This document shows, one piece after another, positions 23,741-36,500 of a stretch of DNA of 64,000 nt. Under the pieces are notes generated by a model. The model was given only the letters and a program-made list of their open reading frames with translations, made no database searches and was not told where the DNA came from. Origin of the DNA: Conoideocrella luteorostrata (lineage: Eukaryota > Ascomycota > Sordariomycetes > Hypocreales > Clavicipitaceae); assembly GCA_032433595.1 (NCBI GenBank), contig JASWJB010000080.1, positions 62,001 to 126,000 of the forward strand, read 5' to 3'. Each line of letters starts with the position of its first letter. Positions within the stretch are counted from its first letter, which is position 1. The position numbers and the translations under genes are program-made.

Positions 23741-25498
23741 CCCTGGAATGACCCCAATGCAGCATAACAATGCTCCCACGCTCCGTAGGTTCGCCAGCTA
23801 GGTACATCGTTAGTTACTAGTATAGCGCGTCCTGCAACCCCCAGATTCATCGTTCCTTTTGATTTTGTTCCATGCAAGTTGCTGAATAAGTGTGCGCCTC
23901 GCGCTAGAATGTCTTGCCCTTGCCTCGAGTGGGTTGGGATGGGTGGGTGAGTGGGTGAGCGATATCTGGGGTATTGGGGTATTGGGGTATTTGCCGCAGA
24001 CTACGGAGCACATACGTCGGAGTACATACGCAGGTTCAGTATCTGTATGTTTGGTTTGCTAAAAAGCCTCATCTTGACATTGGAGGTTGGTTCTGTGTGT
24101 GTGTGGCATTCAGCATCCCGGCCACTTCATTTGCCGTTGGTTTGCCGTCGGCAATGCTATTACTATGAAGTAGTGACGATGAGGATGGTGATGACGACGG
24201 GAGGCATCTTTGGAACACCCTCGGCTGTGCAGCCCAACCAAGGTATGGTTCACTTCATCCATGTTGTTCATTTCCGGAAGGACTTGCCATCCAATATTTG
24301 GAATACCATGCCAGGTAAATGGTTCATGTACGGGGTGTGCATCGTACAATCCGACGCCCTGGATTCTGCAGGGTCACTCGATGAGCAGATGATGCTTGGG
24401 AGAGAGCTCCCAATACGGAGCAGATATGAGCCAATCCAGCGTCTTGCCGCGCTATGCCTGGACGGTTGGCTGGTGCGCTTGGTGCCCTGCATGTGTGCAT
24501 TGTATGTAGTTATACGAGATGCACATCCAATACCACATAACAGCTGCTGTGCGGGGTTTGGCATTGATGGCTTGCTTGCCTGCCTGCCTGCTTGTAGGCA
24601 ATCACAGTAGAGGATTTCGGTGTGCGGTTCCGCTGCATGCGAGAATATGTGCTCCGATCATTACCGCCACCAACAAACAGAGTTGCATGTTGCTTAGTTG
24701 TTTTGTTGGTAGCAATGATGTCCCAACATTCCTGCAGAAACAGAACAAACTACGGAGCTGATAATAATAGTACACGAGCGCTGCCTCGTATATCGCATTG
24801 CATCGCATTGCAAGTGCTCCGTTCACAACGCCTCGCCCCCGCTCGGCGTCAGCCACGGCTGTGCTTTTGGCAGCGCGGGTAAGCTAGCAGTACGGAGTAC
24901 ATGACGGGGGTATCAAATTCAAAGCATTGTGCTGCCTGCCCGCATTGAAACTCGAAATTCGACTGGCCAGCCCGGATTGTCGAAAACGGCAAAATCTGCG
25001 GTGGAGGGGGAAAAGAAGCACGCTGTTTCTCTCTCCTGCTACGTCGCAATAGTATGTAAACCGGTCAGTCGGGGCCGGGAGGCAAGATGGCTCGGATGTC
25101 GTTGGCCGACGGACTACCGAAGCAGCCGTTGAAAGCACTTCCACTCTGGCTTTGAGGCTGATTGGTTTGTTGGTTTGCTGGTTTGTTGGTTGGTTGGGCT
25201 TGAGTTCGGCAGCGCTTCGGTGACTACTCCTTGGATCCGGTGGATCAACCAAGCAAACAACCAAGCAAGCAAGCAGCCAAGTGATGGCTTGTAAGCTGCA
25301 TCTGAGCAGGTCAATATCTGCATGGCAGCCTCCAAGTATACCGCAAAGCCTGCTTGCCCATTATGGCTTTCAATATCATGCAAGCTCGGCCAAGCCATCA
25401 AGAAGGAAAAAAAGCAAGGCTCTCCTGCCAGTCCCATTCGGGCCGGTTGTCAATGCAGGCATATGGAGTTTGGTTCAAAAACCTGCAGCGTTATCGTC

Positions 25499-25531
25499 GC
25501 TGCTGTTGCTGCTGTTGCTGCTGCTGCTGCC
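25499..25531. repeat. CTG/TTG trinucleotide tract
   Basis: Mixed CTG and TTG triplets over about 33 nt, no supported reading frame. Confidence 0.85.
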
Positions 25532-25762
25532 TGTTGCATTGATACAGGGCGCGCGTCTGCATGGTCCCCCCCAGCCAGTGCCCAGGACGAGATACATACT
25601 TACCTACTCCATACCGTGACCAGAGCAGAAGTCGCGTGTTATTGGGGGGAAGTCAGTTGGTTGCGTAACTCCTGTGGCTGGTGAAATCTCGAACAAATAC
25701 GGAGTCGTAGTCTCTTGGTTGGTTCATGTCGGGGACATTTGTGGCCAGTCGAGAGAGATCAG

Positions 25763-25778
25763 ACTCCGTACGGAGCCC
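25763..25778. repeat. Everted compound of the 9-mer
   Basis: ACTCCGTACGGAGCCC, identical over 16 bp to the copy at 23728-23743. Confidence 0.95.
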
Positions 25779-26230
25779 AGCACCTTCTTGGGCACTCGGT
25801 GAAGACCAAGTGCTGGACGCCATAGCCATGGTGGTAAAATAGCCTACCACCACCAGGAAGGGAAGGGGAAGGGATGTGTCTGGAGACCGGGCGTGATCCC
25901 CCTGTTCCTCTGGCGGTCATTTCGGCGGGTGTGGCCGAGTGGGATGTTGAAGATCAGACGTATGGCGCACAATATTGCGTGGCAAGAACAGGTGCTCGAA
26001 ATGGCGTGTTTATCTGAAAAGATGGTGTTGCACGGCGCGTGCTATCTGCGGCAATACCGACTGAAAAACCTGACGGCTGCGTTGGCGTTGGAGTTGGTGC
26101 TTGCTCACGCACGAATTGCTACTTTGGTGTGTTATTGCGACTGCAGGACTACTAATGTTGGTGTTGGTGTCGGTGTCCGTGTTGGTGGTGGTGACGGGCT
26201 GTGACGGGCTGGGCAGGGCAGAGCTTGGCA

Positions 26231-26260
26231 AGACCAGACCAGACTAGACCAGACCAGACC
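26231..26260. repeat. AGACC pentamer array
   Basis: Six units, one with a C-to-T change. Confidence 0.9.
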
Positions 26261-26617
26261 ACTCATTGGGTGGAAAGGGGATGGCACCAAGTCTCCCAGG
26301 GCTGATGATGAAACTCGGGGCTTCATGGCTCGCATTCTATTTCAGCAGCGCAGGGCTGGCAGCGCACTTCACTCCTCGCCTGGTGAAGACGTGGGTGTGT
26401 GCATGAGCAAGGCTGGCTGGCTGGCTGGCCGGCCGCCAATAGTACATACAATACTCCGTATGTGCTCCGTACGACAGGCAGAGGGGAATCTAGCACCACA
26501 TTTTGGTGCCTGGACGGTCAGGCACGATGGGTCAACTGCGTTAACCAGCAGGCTTGTTGTTCGGGCCAACTGGCGTTCTAAAGATGGATGGTATGACATA
26601 CGGATTACAATGCCGAA

Positions 26618-26736
26618 TACTCCGTACTGCAGTTACATAGTTACCTGAGTACTCCGTACCTGCTCCGTAATCCGTGCTCCGTAGATAGGTAGGTAGCGAC
26701 CAACAGTACTCCGTACTGCAGAATAACTACGGAGTA
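26618..26736. repeat. Cluster of the dispersed 9-mer
   Basis: Within 119 bp there are four exact copies (26618, 26650, 26707, 26728) and three GCTCCGTA-type or truncated variants between 26661 and 26683. Three of the four exact copies run in the same direction. Confidence 0.9.
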
Positions 26737-27260
26737 CACCGCCGGGTGAATGCTGTCACGCTAGAATGGGAAATAGCGGGCTTGCTCTGGCGGCTGCACA
26801 GGGGTTGAAGCGCTGCAGCTAGCGCTGGAATGCAGCCGCTGCAGATAAATGTGGACCTGGAAGCAAGGAAGCACGGAAGCATGGAAGCATCGGCAGAAGA
26901 ATGGAAGCCAACAGGGGCGCATTGACCCTCCCCCTTCCTCCTCCTCCTCCTCCCAGCATACCGACGTATGTACGGAGTTGCTCCGTACCGTTGCTAGTTG
27001 GCAGTAGTTATTGCTTGTCTTTCTTGGCTTTCTATCCGTCGCTCCAGCAAAGCTTGGGCGGCTGCAGCGTGCAAACTCATCAAACGGGCTCAACTTGACG
27101 GTGATGATGTACTCCGTGCCATGATGACGCGTGTCTTTGTTAATCCCGGGCAAACCCCCCTCGCTCTTTCCTCCAAATATCAGCAACTTTACCGAGTACG
27201 CTATCGCAACTGCATCCTTCTTTTGGCATGGCTGTATCTCTGTTTTCCCGCGCCGGCCTG

Positions 27261-27362
27261 TCGATGTCGATGTCGATGTCAGTATCAGTATCAGTATCAG
27301 TATCAGCATCAGCTTTAGCATCGCCTTCAGCGTAAGCTTCAGCGTCAGCGTCAGCGCCAGCG
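27261..27362. repeat. Hexamer-phased degenerate array
   Basis: Seventeen consecutive hexamers keep strict phase: three TCGATG, four TCAGTA, one TCAGCA, then variants, then mainly TCAGCG. The unit changes stepwise along the array while the period is kept. Confidence 0.93.
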
Positions 27363-29637
27363 CCCGTTATCAAGAAACACCCATGACGCACGACTGAAAT
27401 TCAAGGTTTGCCCCTCGCTGTCTAATGCGAAACAGGCATCAAGAGTGATCAAACAAAACAAAAACACCTCCAAATATAGCATCACAGGGCCATAGGTGAC
27501 CAAAATATAGTAGTCGGCCACCGGCTGGCCATTTCCGTAGCACAACGAACTCCTCCTGTGTGATGCACACTTAGTGAGGGCGACCAACTCATCTCCGGTC
27601 ATGTCCGTGTCATGGGCGTGAGATCATCCGTCTCTGCTCCGTGAACAACGTTGGACCCTGGCGAGTTTGACCGCCGTTGTCAGCGTGCGTGCCAGAGGGC
27701 AATTAGGTACAGCAAAGTAAAGTACGCACAAAGCACTGTATATAGACAAAGTGGACGACGCGATGCGCTCTCAAGTGCACGGTTGACATTGCAGTAGTGC
27801 GTACGGAGTACACGTTGTTAATATGGAGCAGATGAAGAAATTCAGCACGAATTACATGGAAAATGAAAATGAAAATTCTGTCCAATGCGCCGGAATGGAT
27901 AACCTTGCCAAATAAAAAAAGCTCAAAACAAAATTGCTCACACCAACTCCGACCTCGAGAGTTATTGCGCAACAGGAAAGGGAAACTCACCGCAACAGCC
28001 GCGCAAAGTTTCTACAAGCCGCTTGGCAAGCGTGCAAACTGTAGCGCCTCGTTTCCGCACCCTAGAAGTACGCAAATGGAGAGCATGAACGAAGCCACAG
28101 GGCGTCAAGGTTGACAAGCCATAAAATCTGAACTGCACCCCGTTTGCACCTCGTTCGCACATGGGGCGGCATAGAAGCTCGCTAGAACAACGCATGGAAG
28201 GACCGGGCTAGCCGTGTGGGGAAGAGAGGACGAAAAAGAAAATTTAAAAAAAAAAGCAAAAACGAAAACTCTGTTAACCAGCTAAATAGGCAGGATAAGA
28301 AGAGGGGCGATTTGGGGAGGTGAGACAACGGAAAGCAAGCCCCTGCTGTTGGTTCACGAGATAATTGGTGCGGACTGCAGGTAGAGGGGAGTGTCGTTAC
28401 ATTACCGCGAGATGGGGAGTAAGCGAAACGACGACCGAGATACTTGCAAACAAGGTACCGCGCCGTGCTGTCGAGGAAATTGAAGACGGGTGAACGGGTA
28501 TTGTCGAAACGCAATCTGGCGATTGGAAGACCGGGAATATGCCCTTGCGAAACGCATGGCGGAATCGGAATCGGGACAATTCTAAGACAGTGCTTGATGA
28601 ACATGCTACTAGAAGATGACGATGTTGATGTGTGACATTGCAAGTGGGGGGAGGGAGGGGAGGGGCGGACAATGTTCCGTCGTGCTCTGCAATACGGAGT
28701 ACAATCCTAGTTTATATAGTGCAGCCAGTTTGGAGTGTGTGCTGTTGGCTCATCAAACAACGCTGATGTCGTTCATTCCAGTCTTGAAGAACAAGGCTGA
28801 GGCAGGGTGCAGGCAGCGAGCGTCGGGCATCGACTCCGCAACTTGACAAGTTTGATGTACATTACGATACGCGCTGTGCACCGCACGTTTCGGGCTTTGC
28901 CCTCACGAGGCTATTGAAGACGAGCGCCTGTCCAGTCCGAGCAAGGGACTAACGAAGGATGAAACGACATCGAATGGACTCCAGTGCTCTCTAGTTTGCT
29001 CGTTGTTAGGTCGTGGTTCGTGCCAGATAAAGAAAAGACAACTCAAACTTGACGCTAAAATAGTACAGATATGGTGCTGCGAATGCGACATGATGCATCT
29101 TGGCATCTATCTACTCCGTACATGAGGGGAAGAAGCCAAGTTGGAGGAATAATGGATCAGCAGCCGGTTGCAGTTGTAACTGTGCTACGACTAGTTCCCC
29201 CCAAAGCTCAATAACTGCTCAACATCTGGATTGCATCACATTGACACATGTGCCCAGCCGTGCCCAGCCACCACCGCAGCAGCATCATGGTGCAGTTACT
29301 CCGTACGCCCCCTCCCATTCAAAGACAATCCCCTTTTAGCCATCCATCGGCCGTGAGAAGCAGAGCGAGATGCATCGCGCAGGCGCGGTGACGACAACAG
29401 AGTTTTGTGGGAGGCATTTTGTTACTGTTGTTGCAGGCTGTTGGTCGCGCACGGGCCACCTGTAATAGAATGGAATGCAATGCAAAGCAGTGTGCAGCGA
29501 TACCACGCAAACAATACAATGGTTACTAAACAACTCAAAAACTATCTTGGGGCAAACCAACATTGCGTCTAACAATGCTACTTCTGCCTTCGGGTCCCGG
29601 CTCTGCAGTACGCACTGCACCTTGAGGCGAACACCAG

Positions 29638-29689
29638 CAGAAGAAGTAGAAGTAGAAGTAGAAGAAGAAGAAGAAGAAGAAGAAGAAGA
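29638..29689. repeat. AGA/AGAAGT purine tract
   Basis: Hexamers AGAAGT turn into a pure AGA trinucleotide run. Confidence 0.9.
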
Positions 29690-32600
29690 CATCACCTTGA
29701 TCACTGGCCTGCCTAGAAGAGGCACAAATAACTTGGCAGCACCTCCACGGGCAGCGTACTGCAGCTACTGCATCGTACCGTTCCGGCCAACATATTGTGC
29801 AGTTTTATCGCACAGCAGCGTAGGGTAGTCCAGCATGCATGCCTACATCGTCTCTGCCAGAGCACCGAGGAACCATCCCAATGCTAGCATCTGTCTGCCT
29901 GCTGCTTCATCGACCCGCCACGGCACCGCACAAGAACGAACGGGTTGTTGGAAAGCAAGCTCGCCCCTGCTGCTATTGGTCGCCGCAACAAGTCCGTGCC
30001 TGAACTCCTGATGGCCGTCTTGGTATCGTCATCAAGTCCGCTGCAAGTCAGCCACCCAACACGGCAGGTAGCGCCTCCCCCACGAAACTAGTGGCTATTG
30101 AACTTAGTACAGTAAATAGACGGCTTCGTTAACTATATGCAGGATAATAATCAGCTCACTTTCTCCTCCATGGACGCGGTTATTGCAGACCATTGTTTTG
30201 AACTGCTGTTCGGTCTTCGCCATAATAGCTCGGAAATTTTACAACCCTGCATAGAGTCCAGTGGATATTGATATTGACCCCTTTTTTTGTTATGTATATG
30301 CCTTTTTTCTTATCCTGATACCGGCAGCGGCCCGCTCGTGACGTATGAGTCCGCGCCCTGTGTGCGAATGCATGCCATGGGGCTCCTGGCAAGAAAGGGC
30401 CGGGCGACCGAAGATCAAAAGCGGCAACAAGGCACGCCCGCCTATTTGAAACCATGGCAACTTGATAACAGCAAAAACAACAGCAGCACTAATAGTGCTC
30501 GCATGGAGCTATGACAGGAGCAATGCCCACAGTTGTCACAGATGGGGAAGGGGAGCTAGTAAAGCCGAGTGTTGTGTTCCGTGCGTGCAATATCCTGGAC
30601 AAGTTTTGCATTTGCGACGAACGGGCCGATGGGTAGCGTTTGCGGCAGTTGGTGAAAGACGCAGCAACGCAGCACGCCCACTGCTAGTACTAGTACAATA
30701 CGTAGAAAAAACAGAGCAGGTAGGAGGCTTGTCCTTGTCGTTCATGCCGTGCTGATGATAGACCGGGCCAGGTAATCTGCACGTAAATCACACCGGCAGT
30801 GACAGATAAACCTACTTTGATACAAATGACGCTATTACAACTAGTGGCCCGCAGCGGCCGTTGCAGCTCTGTGGAGGGATTTCAGTACTAGTAATTTCAG
30901 TAATCCTCCTATCTTTCCCTCCGGCTGTCGCTGCCCTACGCACGTACATGGGTGGTAGATGGGGTGGGTGCCGGGTTTTCGGCATTACAACAGCGTACAG
31001 GATAATACAATATTGTAACTGAAGCTGCGCCGTGCTGTGCGGTGCCTCACGGTACCGCATTGTACCCTAAATAAAAAGTATACTAGTAGCATGGCGGACG
31101 GATAGTTCGTCCAACTTGGGCGTTTTACAATTACATTATTTGGCCGAGCAGCACCTGCGCCATCACGCCAATGGGGCAAGCCACCAGGGGAAGAGCAGGC
31201 CGGCATTCCGCATTCTGACCTCAGAGCACTGACTGTCCGAGACAGCACGGTTGTCCGATTGCTTCGCAGGTGTTGCATATCGTACGTAGCCACTGCGGCA
31301 GTTGCAGCAAGCTAGATCTATCGTTTTTGCAAAACACATTCAACATTGCGCTGTAGTAGTGTTGTTGTTGTTGTCTTGTTGTTGTACGGAGTAGAGTACG
31401 GCTGCTCCGCGCGCCCCATCCATCCATGCACAAGGAGGAGGGGCATAAAAGAAAAAAAGTGAGACACTCTAACCCGCGATTTGCGACCCCGTTAAAATTC
31501 CTGGTTAAACCGTCAAGGCAGCTTGATATCTGGTTGGCTTCTCGCTGCCGATAGGTCAGCCCTCTCACGCCTAGTGACGGGCCGGTGCCTGCTCTCTGCA
31601 GCACGATGCTGGCGTGGCTGGGTGTAGGAGGAGCTCTTACGGACATATTTTTGGCGGCAGTATAACGTCACTACGAGGCAAGCTTTGTCATCGCTTATTC
31701 CATCATTGTGTCATGGGAGCTTCTCACTAGTTACGAGTTATGAGGGGAGGCTGCCGCTGCTTTGTGGAGCAACTAACTGACTAACTACCGAGTGTATGGA
31801 GTTTTTTGTCCATGCTGCATATGTGTGTAGGAAACGAATGGCCCGACTGACTACCTGCACACCGTGTAAGTGATTATCGATAGAGTAATTGCCCTGGTCA
31901 CGACGCGGCGTGGCTCTCCTGCTCTTGCATGAGCTTTTCAGCACAGATTAAAATTACATGGCCTGAGGAGCTCACATATGAAACTACGACAATACTTGGC
32001 TGCTCGTCGTCGCTCTTTGCTCTCGGCGCTTTTCCATCTTGGCACCGGCCGTCTAACTAACAAACTGGCCAACACAGCCGCTCTTGGAGGGACAGGACGA
32101 CGAGGACGACGAGGAGGGGAGGGGGGCACCTGCAACTGGACGATGGCCCGGTCCGGGGTGCATGGATTGAACCAAGACCCAAGAACCTGAACCCATGGAC
32201 GGAACAAAGGCACGGATACGTGGTTGACGATGCGACATGGGACGCGGCGCATGGGAGTTCAATGCACTGATCGCCCGTCACGGCGATGCCATTGCCGCAG
32301 AGTGCAGGCGAAAAAAGAAAGAAAAAAGAAAAAAGAAACACCGGTTCGTCGAATATTGCCCAATACAGTTTCGGCAAGGGGATGGATGATGGATCCGGGG
32401 AGGGGGCATAACGAGGGCATACTAACTAGTACAACAGACGTGCGGGAATTTTATGGATCTGCTGGGCCGGCGCTGACGCTGACACTGACACTTACACGGC
32501 CAGGAGAAATTATGCATTGGATGGAAATTTCTCGCTCCGGAGCATTGTGTGCATAGGTCGGTCATTGGCTGGCTAGTTAAGTTATCTGCGCGCGAGAGAA

Positions 32601-32710
32601 ATGGGCCGCCGCTTTTTGTTGTTGCCGGCTGTGAGGGAGAGAGAGAGAGACGAGAGACCACGTTCGCGAAGAGCGGCCCCGTAGGTAGTTAGTTACATGG
32701 ATGATCCTGT

Positions 32711-32734
32711 GCTCTGCTCTGCTCTGCTCTGCTC
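32711..32734. repeat. GCTCT pentamer array
   Basis: Nearly five units of GCTCT, followed by GCGT tetramers. Confidence 0.85.
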
Positions 32735-32948
32735 GGACGTTGCGTGCGTGCGTGCGAGCGTGCATGCGACACAATACTAGTATGATAGGATACAATGCGA
32801 CACAATATAATACAATGCAATGCAATACAATTCGACTGCTTCTGCTTCTGCTTCTGCTAATGCTGTGCGTTGTCGTGCTATCGTGCTCCGTACTGTGCGG
32901 CGCGGCGCGGCGGCATAGACAGCATGGACTCTCGTACTAATTACTCTG

Positions 32949-32968
32949 TACGGAGTAACTACGGAGTA
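32949..32968. repeat. Direct pair of TACGGAGTA
   Basis: Two exact copies in the same orientation with starts 11 bp apart, as at 17996-18015. Confidence 0.9.
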
Positions 32969-33476
32969 CGGTGAAGCCATCCAATGCATCAAGCAGAATT
33001 ATAGTTAAGACGCCCGTCGGACCGCCCGTTTCGAGCATACCGAACAGGAACAAGCCGTTTCTGTGGCTTCCGTCTTGGGCAAAATGGCCACACGACGCAC
33101 GCACCTTGGCTTTGTTCAAAGTGGTATGATTCTGCTGTCAGGTTTGACGGCCATGGGCAATACTATAGTTGTAGTCTGGAAATTGGGCTGGCGGCTGAAC
33201 CTGGCTTGGGGCCGGCCGGGCCAGCCGCATTATATTGGCCCATTCTCGACGTTTGACGCTCACACGTCCGCTCGTGTAGTCGCAGGTCTCGCCCATTCTA
33301 CTAGTAATACGGATAGCTAATTAGTTAAAGCACAAAACCACAAGGACAACTACACTAACTCATCGAGGCGCCTTCGAAACTTACGGAAATCCAGCTCTTC
33401 TCCCAGCCAGGCCAGCTGGTTAGTTCAGCCGCCATCTTCCCCCCGCCTCGACTGTTCCCATCTGACGTCTGAACCA

Positions 33477-33494
33477 CCCCCCCCCCCCCCCCCC
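33477..33494. repeat. Poly(C) run, 18 nt
   Basis: Uninterrupted C run. Confidence 0.85.
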
Positions 33495-33525
33495 TCGCCC
33501 AATGATGTATGTGTCCGCATCTGTG

Positions 33526-33539
33526 CGGAGTACTCCGTA
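33526..33539. repeat. Palindromic compound of the 9-mer
   Basis: CGGAGTACTCCG, 12 bp perfect palindrome with one outer base changed from the copies at 21205 and 22401. Confidence 0.9.
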
Positions 33540-36500
33540 TTTGTATTTGCATTGTGCAATGTGTTCCAGCCACTCATGCAAGTTGTGGCAGTAGCTGTCG
33601 ATCATGAGACCCCTCTGTTGCTCGTGTGCCTAGTCCCTGCAGCCCATGGCGCGCACCCATCGTCCTGCCACCACCCTAGCTGAGACGACCTTAAGATCAG
33701 TCGATATCTACAGGGAAACAGAAGCCTAAAGTGCCATGCAGAGAAAAGACGCCACGCCAATCACTAGTATATATGTATGTACTTGCACTTGCAGTGCCGT
33801 ACACTGTACTCCGTAACTTGTCGGCAATTGGCCGCTGGATGTCGGCCCGCATTTCTACTGGCGCAAGCCTGCAGGGCAATGCAGGGGAGGGAGGGTGTAG
33901 CAGCTTTTGGCGTCAGTCAGCTTCGGTGTCGTCAGCATCGTCTTGAGAGCAAGTTTCTTCAGTTTGGCTGCTTCAGCCTCTTCCGTTAAATGCCGACGGG
34001 GATCCCTGTTGTGGCAATTGCTGGGTTCACTCAATTGCCGCAAAGGATTCGGTAGTGCCGATTGCCGCTGCCATTTGCTTGGGTTTGTTGTGTTGATGTA
34101 TGATCAGTCGGTCAGTTGAGTACGGAGTACACACACGATGAATATGCACGCGAGCACTTTGCGCCTTCAGACTGTGTGTTACAAGGTCAATCATAATTTA
34201 CGGTAAGTCCGTGGATGGAGACAAATGTGTTAAGGGGCCACCGCATAGGCAACGAACGGGCAAGGCAAGCATCATTCGCCCCAAGAATAGCAAATAGAAG
34301 TAGTCTATTGCATGGGGCCAGCTCCGTATTGAAAAAGTGATGGGCAGCGGCGGTCCGTCCATCTTGGATTTGTGTGAGTGGGTTTTCGTTGCTGTCAAGT
34401 TTGTTGACCGGCGGTAAAGGAAATGCAATCATCTGCGATAAACATGCATGGCACAAAGTGGGCTTCAAAACAAACGGTGTGCTGCCTGGCATCAGGAGTG
34501 CCTGTATGATACACAGTCCAGATTTCGTCACAACAAAACATGCTAGTTGTTGGAATTACAGAACAGGGAGTGTCAGCAATGAAGCCGAAGCCAAACGCCC
34601 AAGCCCAGAAATGCAAGGGTTTACACAACACACACCACCAGGTAGTCCCTTTACACCCAGTGGGCCACGACTCACGGCCAGGATTCCTTCACCTTTGCGT
34701 CTTCAATATCGTGGTCCGATATTCGGGAAAATTTTGACACTTGGCAGATTGAGTTACGTCCGGCTTCATGTAACGATACTCGCTCAGTGCCGAATCCACA
34801 CCGATGCTCTTACGCGTCAAGTCCCCTTCCCGATGGGTGAGCGGGAACTCAAACGTGGAATCTTCCATTTTTCCCCCTTACCGTCTCAACAGCGTCCAAC
34901 GCTGCGCAAAAGCCAAGTTTGAGTGGATCTCGAGAGGGGCACACACGAGGGTGGAGGTTGTGGATAGTGGATTGCGTGGATATCGTGTTTGGATGGCATC
35001 TGGCCCTGTCCTTATCGACTCCATCAACCATTATGAGCCACCCCCCTCCTAGCCTCAAAGACGGCCAAGACGGTGTAGGTGGAACAACACAAACTGCTTG
35101 GGACAGTCCAATAAGGCGGATCAAAATTTCGTACCTTGAGTACTGGGAAATCAGCACCAGACATCGGGCGTATAATTGGATCTTTCATCTCAGCTGGATC
35201 AGCCACCTCATCCGTCGTGAGGGGCCTCGTAAGCCCACGGCCAAAGACCTGAAGAAAAGGAGGGGGCGTGCGTTGCAAGTAATCAAATGCGAGAGAACTA
35301 GCAAGTCGGACTAGCAAGTCGGATTGCTGGAGGACGTTGGTGTTGTGGTTGCTTGGGCATGTTTGAGCGGCCATGTTGGATGACCCAGCCAGTTGAAAAA
35401 TCCCCCTCTTTGGCATAAAGACTTTGTTGCAGTCCACGATGCAGGATCATCGCTTCCGAGTCGTATCGGTCGTTGAGTTGTTACCGCTGTTTCCGCCATC
35501 TTCTCTCTCAACCTGTAGACCGCGGGCCACATATTGCCCCCCAAGCCAAGTCGGAAGCTCTGTACAGGCTTGTAGTGCAAGATCGTTCAAATACCCGCAC
35601 TCCTTGATTCCTACATGGAATAAGCAGTATGTTCCATTCTTGGGGAAAAGAAAGACCGCTGTGAGCCTTACAGTGTGGGCATTGTGTGGGCTATTGATCC
35701 ATCATCCAGATAATATACCAAGATCTCATATCGTATGGCATCGCCTATTGTGCAGATCGATCTCATTGCCGCCGTCAAACCTGCGACTGCTGATTCATTA
35801 TCCCAGCCATAAGTCAATGTGAAGGCGCCGAAACCCACGGACAGCGGGAGCAGTGGTCATGGCAACGCGGGGGAAGTGGTCCACGCTGAGTGGTCCATTT
35901 TCTCCGACCAGCAAAACAAGCAGTCGCAGGATGCCATCGTTGACTCGCTTGCAGTGGGGAAGACAATATATAGCCGGGTAAAGGTGTAACTCTCATGGAC
36001 ATGTCAAGGGCAGTAGTCTGCGCGTCAATTCCATCAAATCATGACATGCACCGGCAGCGATCTCCGAGATCGCATGCTCCGCGTCTCCCGAGAATCCTCC
36101 AATTCAGCATCAGAGTTGACCTGTCAGTACAAGACGGTCTGAGAACGACAACCATGTCGGGAAGAGTGGATTCGTCAATGGGCACGATGTCCAGCAACGT
36201 AAGCGTACTTGACAGTATACCGCCCCCGTCAACCAGAGTTTTGAACCTGACCGAGCTTGATGGGCATTCCGATCCAGTGTACTAATGTCGTAGATGGATA
36301 GATAGCGGGGAGGACACTGGACACATTGGAGAGCATATGATCAGCCATTGTCCCATGCAGAAGATCGAAGGTTCTCGTTACGCAGCAGCCGCCGCCAAAC
36401 GGACGCGTAGCACAACGTGCACACCTACCTGAAGGTATGTCCATTGCACTGCGTCGCAGCGTGATACATTGTGGCCAATACCAATCCTACCCGCCTGAGA

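Noticed and set aside
23951..24610. 219-codon open frame in the desert
   Set aside because: Begins with GTG inside repeats; Cys/Leu-rich composition follows from GCCTGCCT repeats.
25925..26010. tRNA-like A box (GTGGCCGAGTGG) on the plus strand
   Set aside because: No B box of the GGTTCGANNCC type and no cloverleaf stems follow at the right distance.
34374..34922. 182-codon open frame in the desert
   Set aside because: Begins with GTG, no ATG-led version covers it, and no motif is seen.
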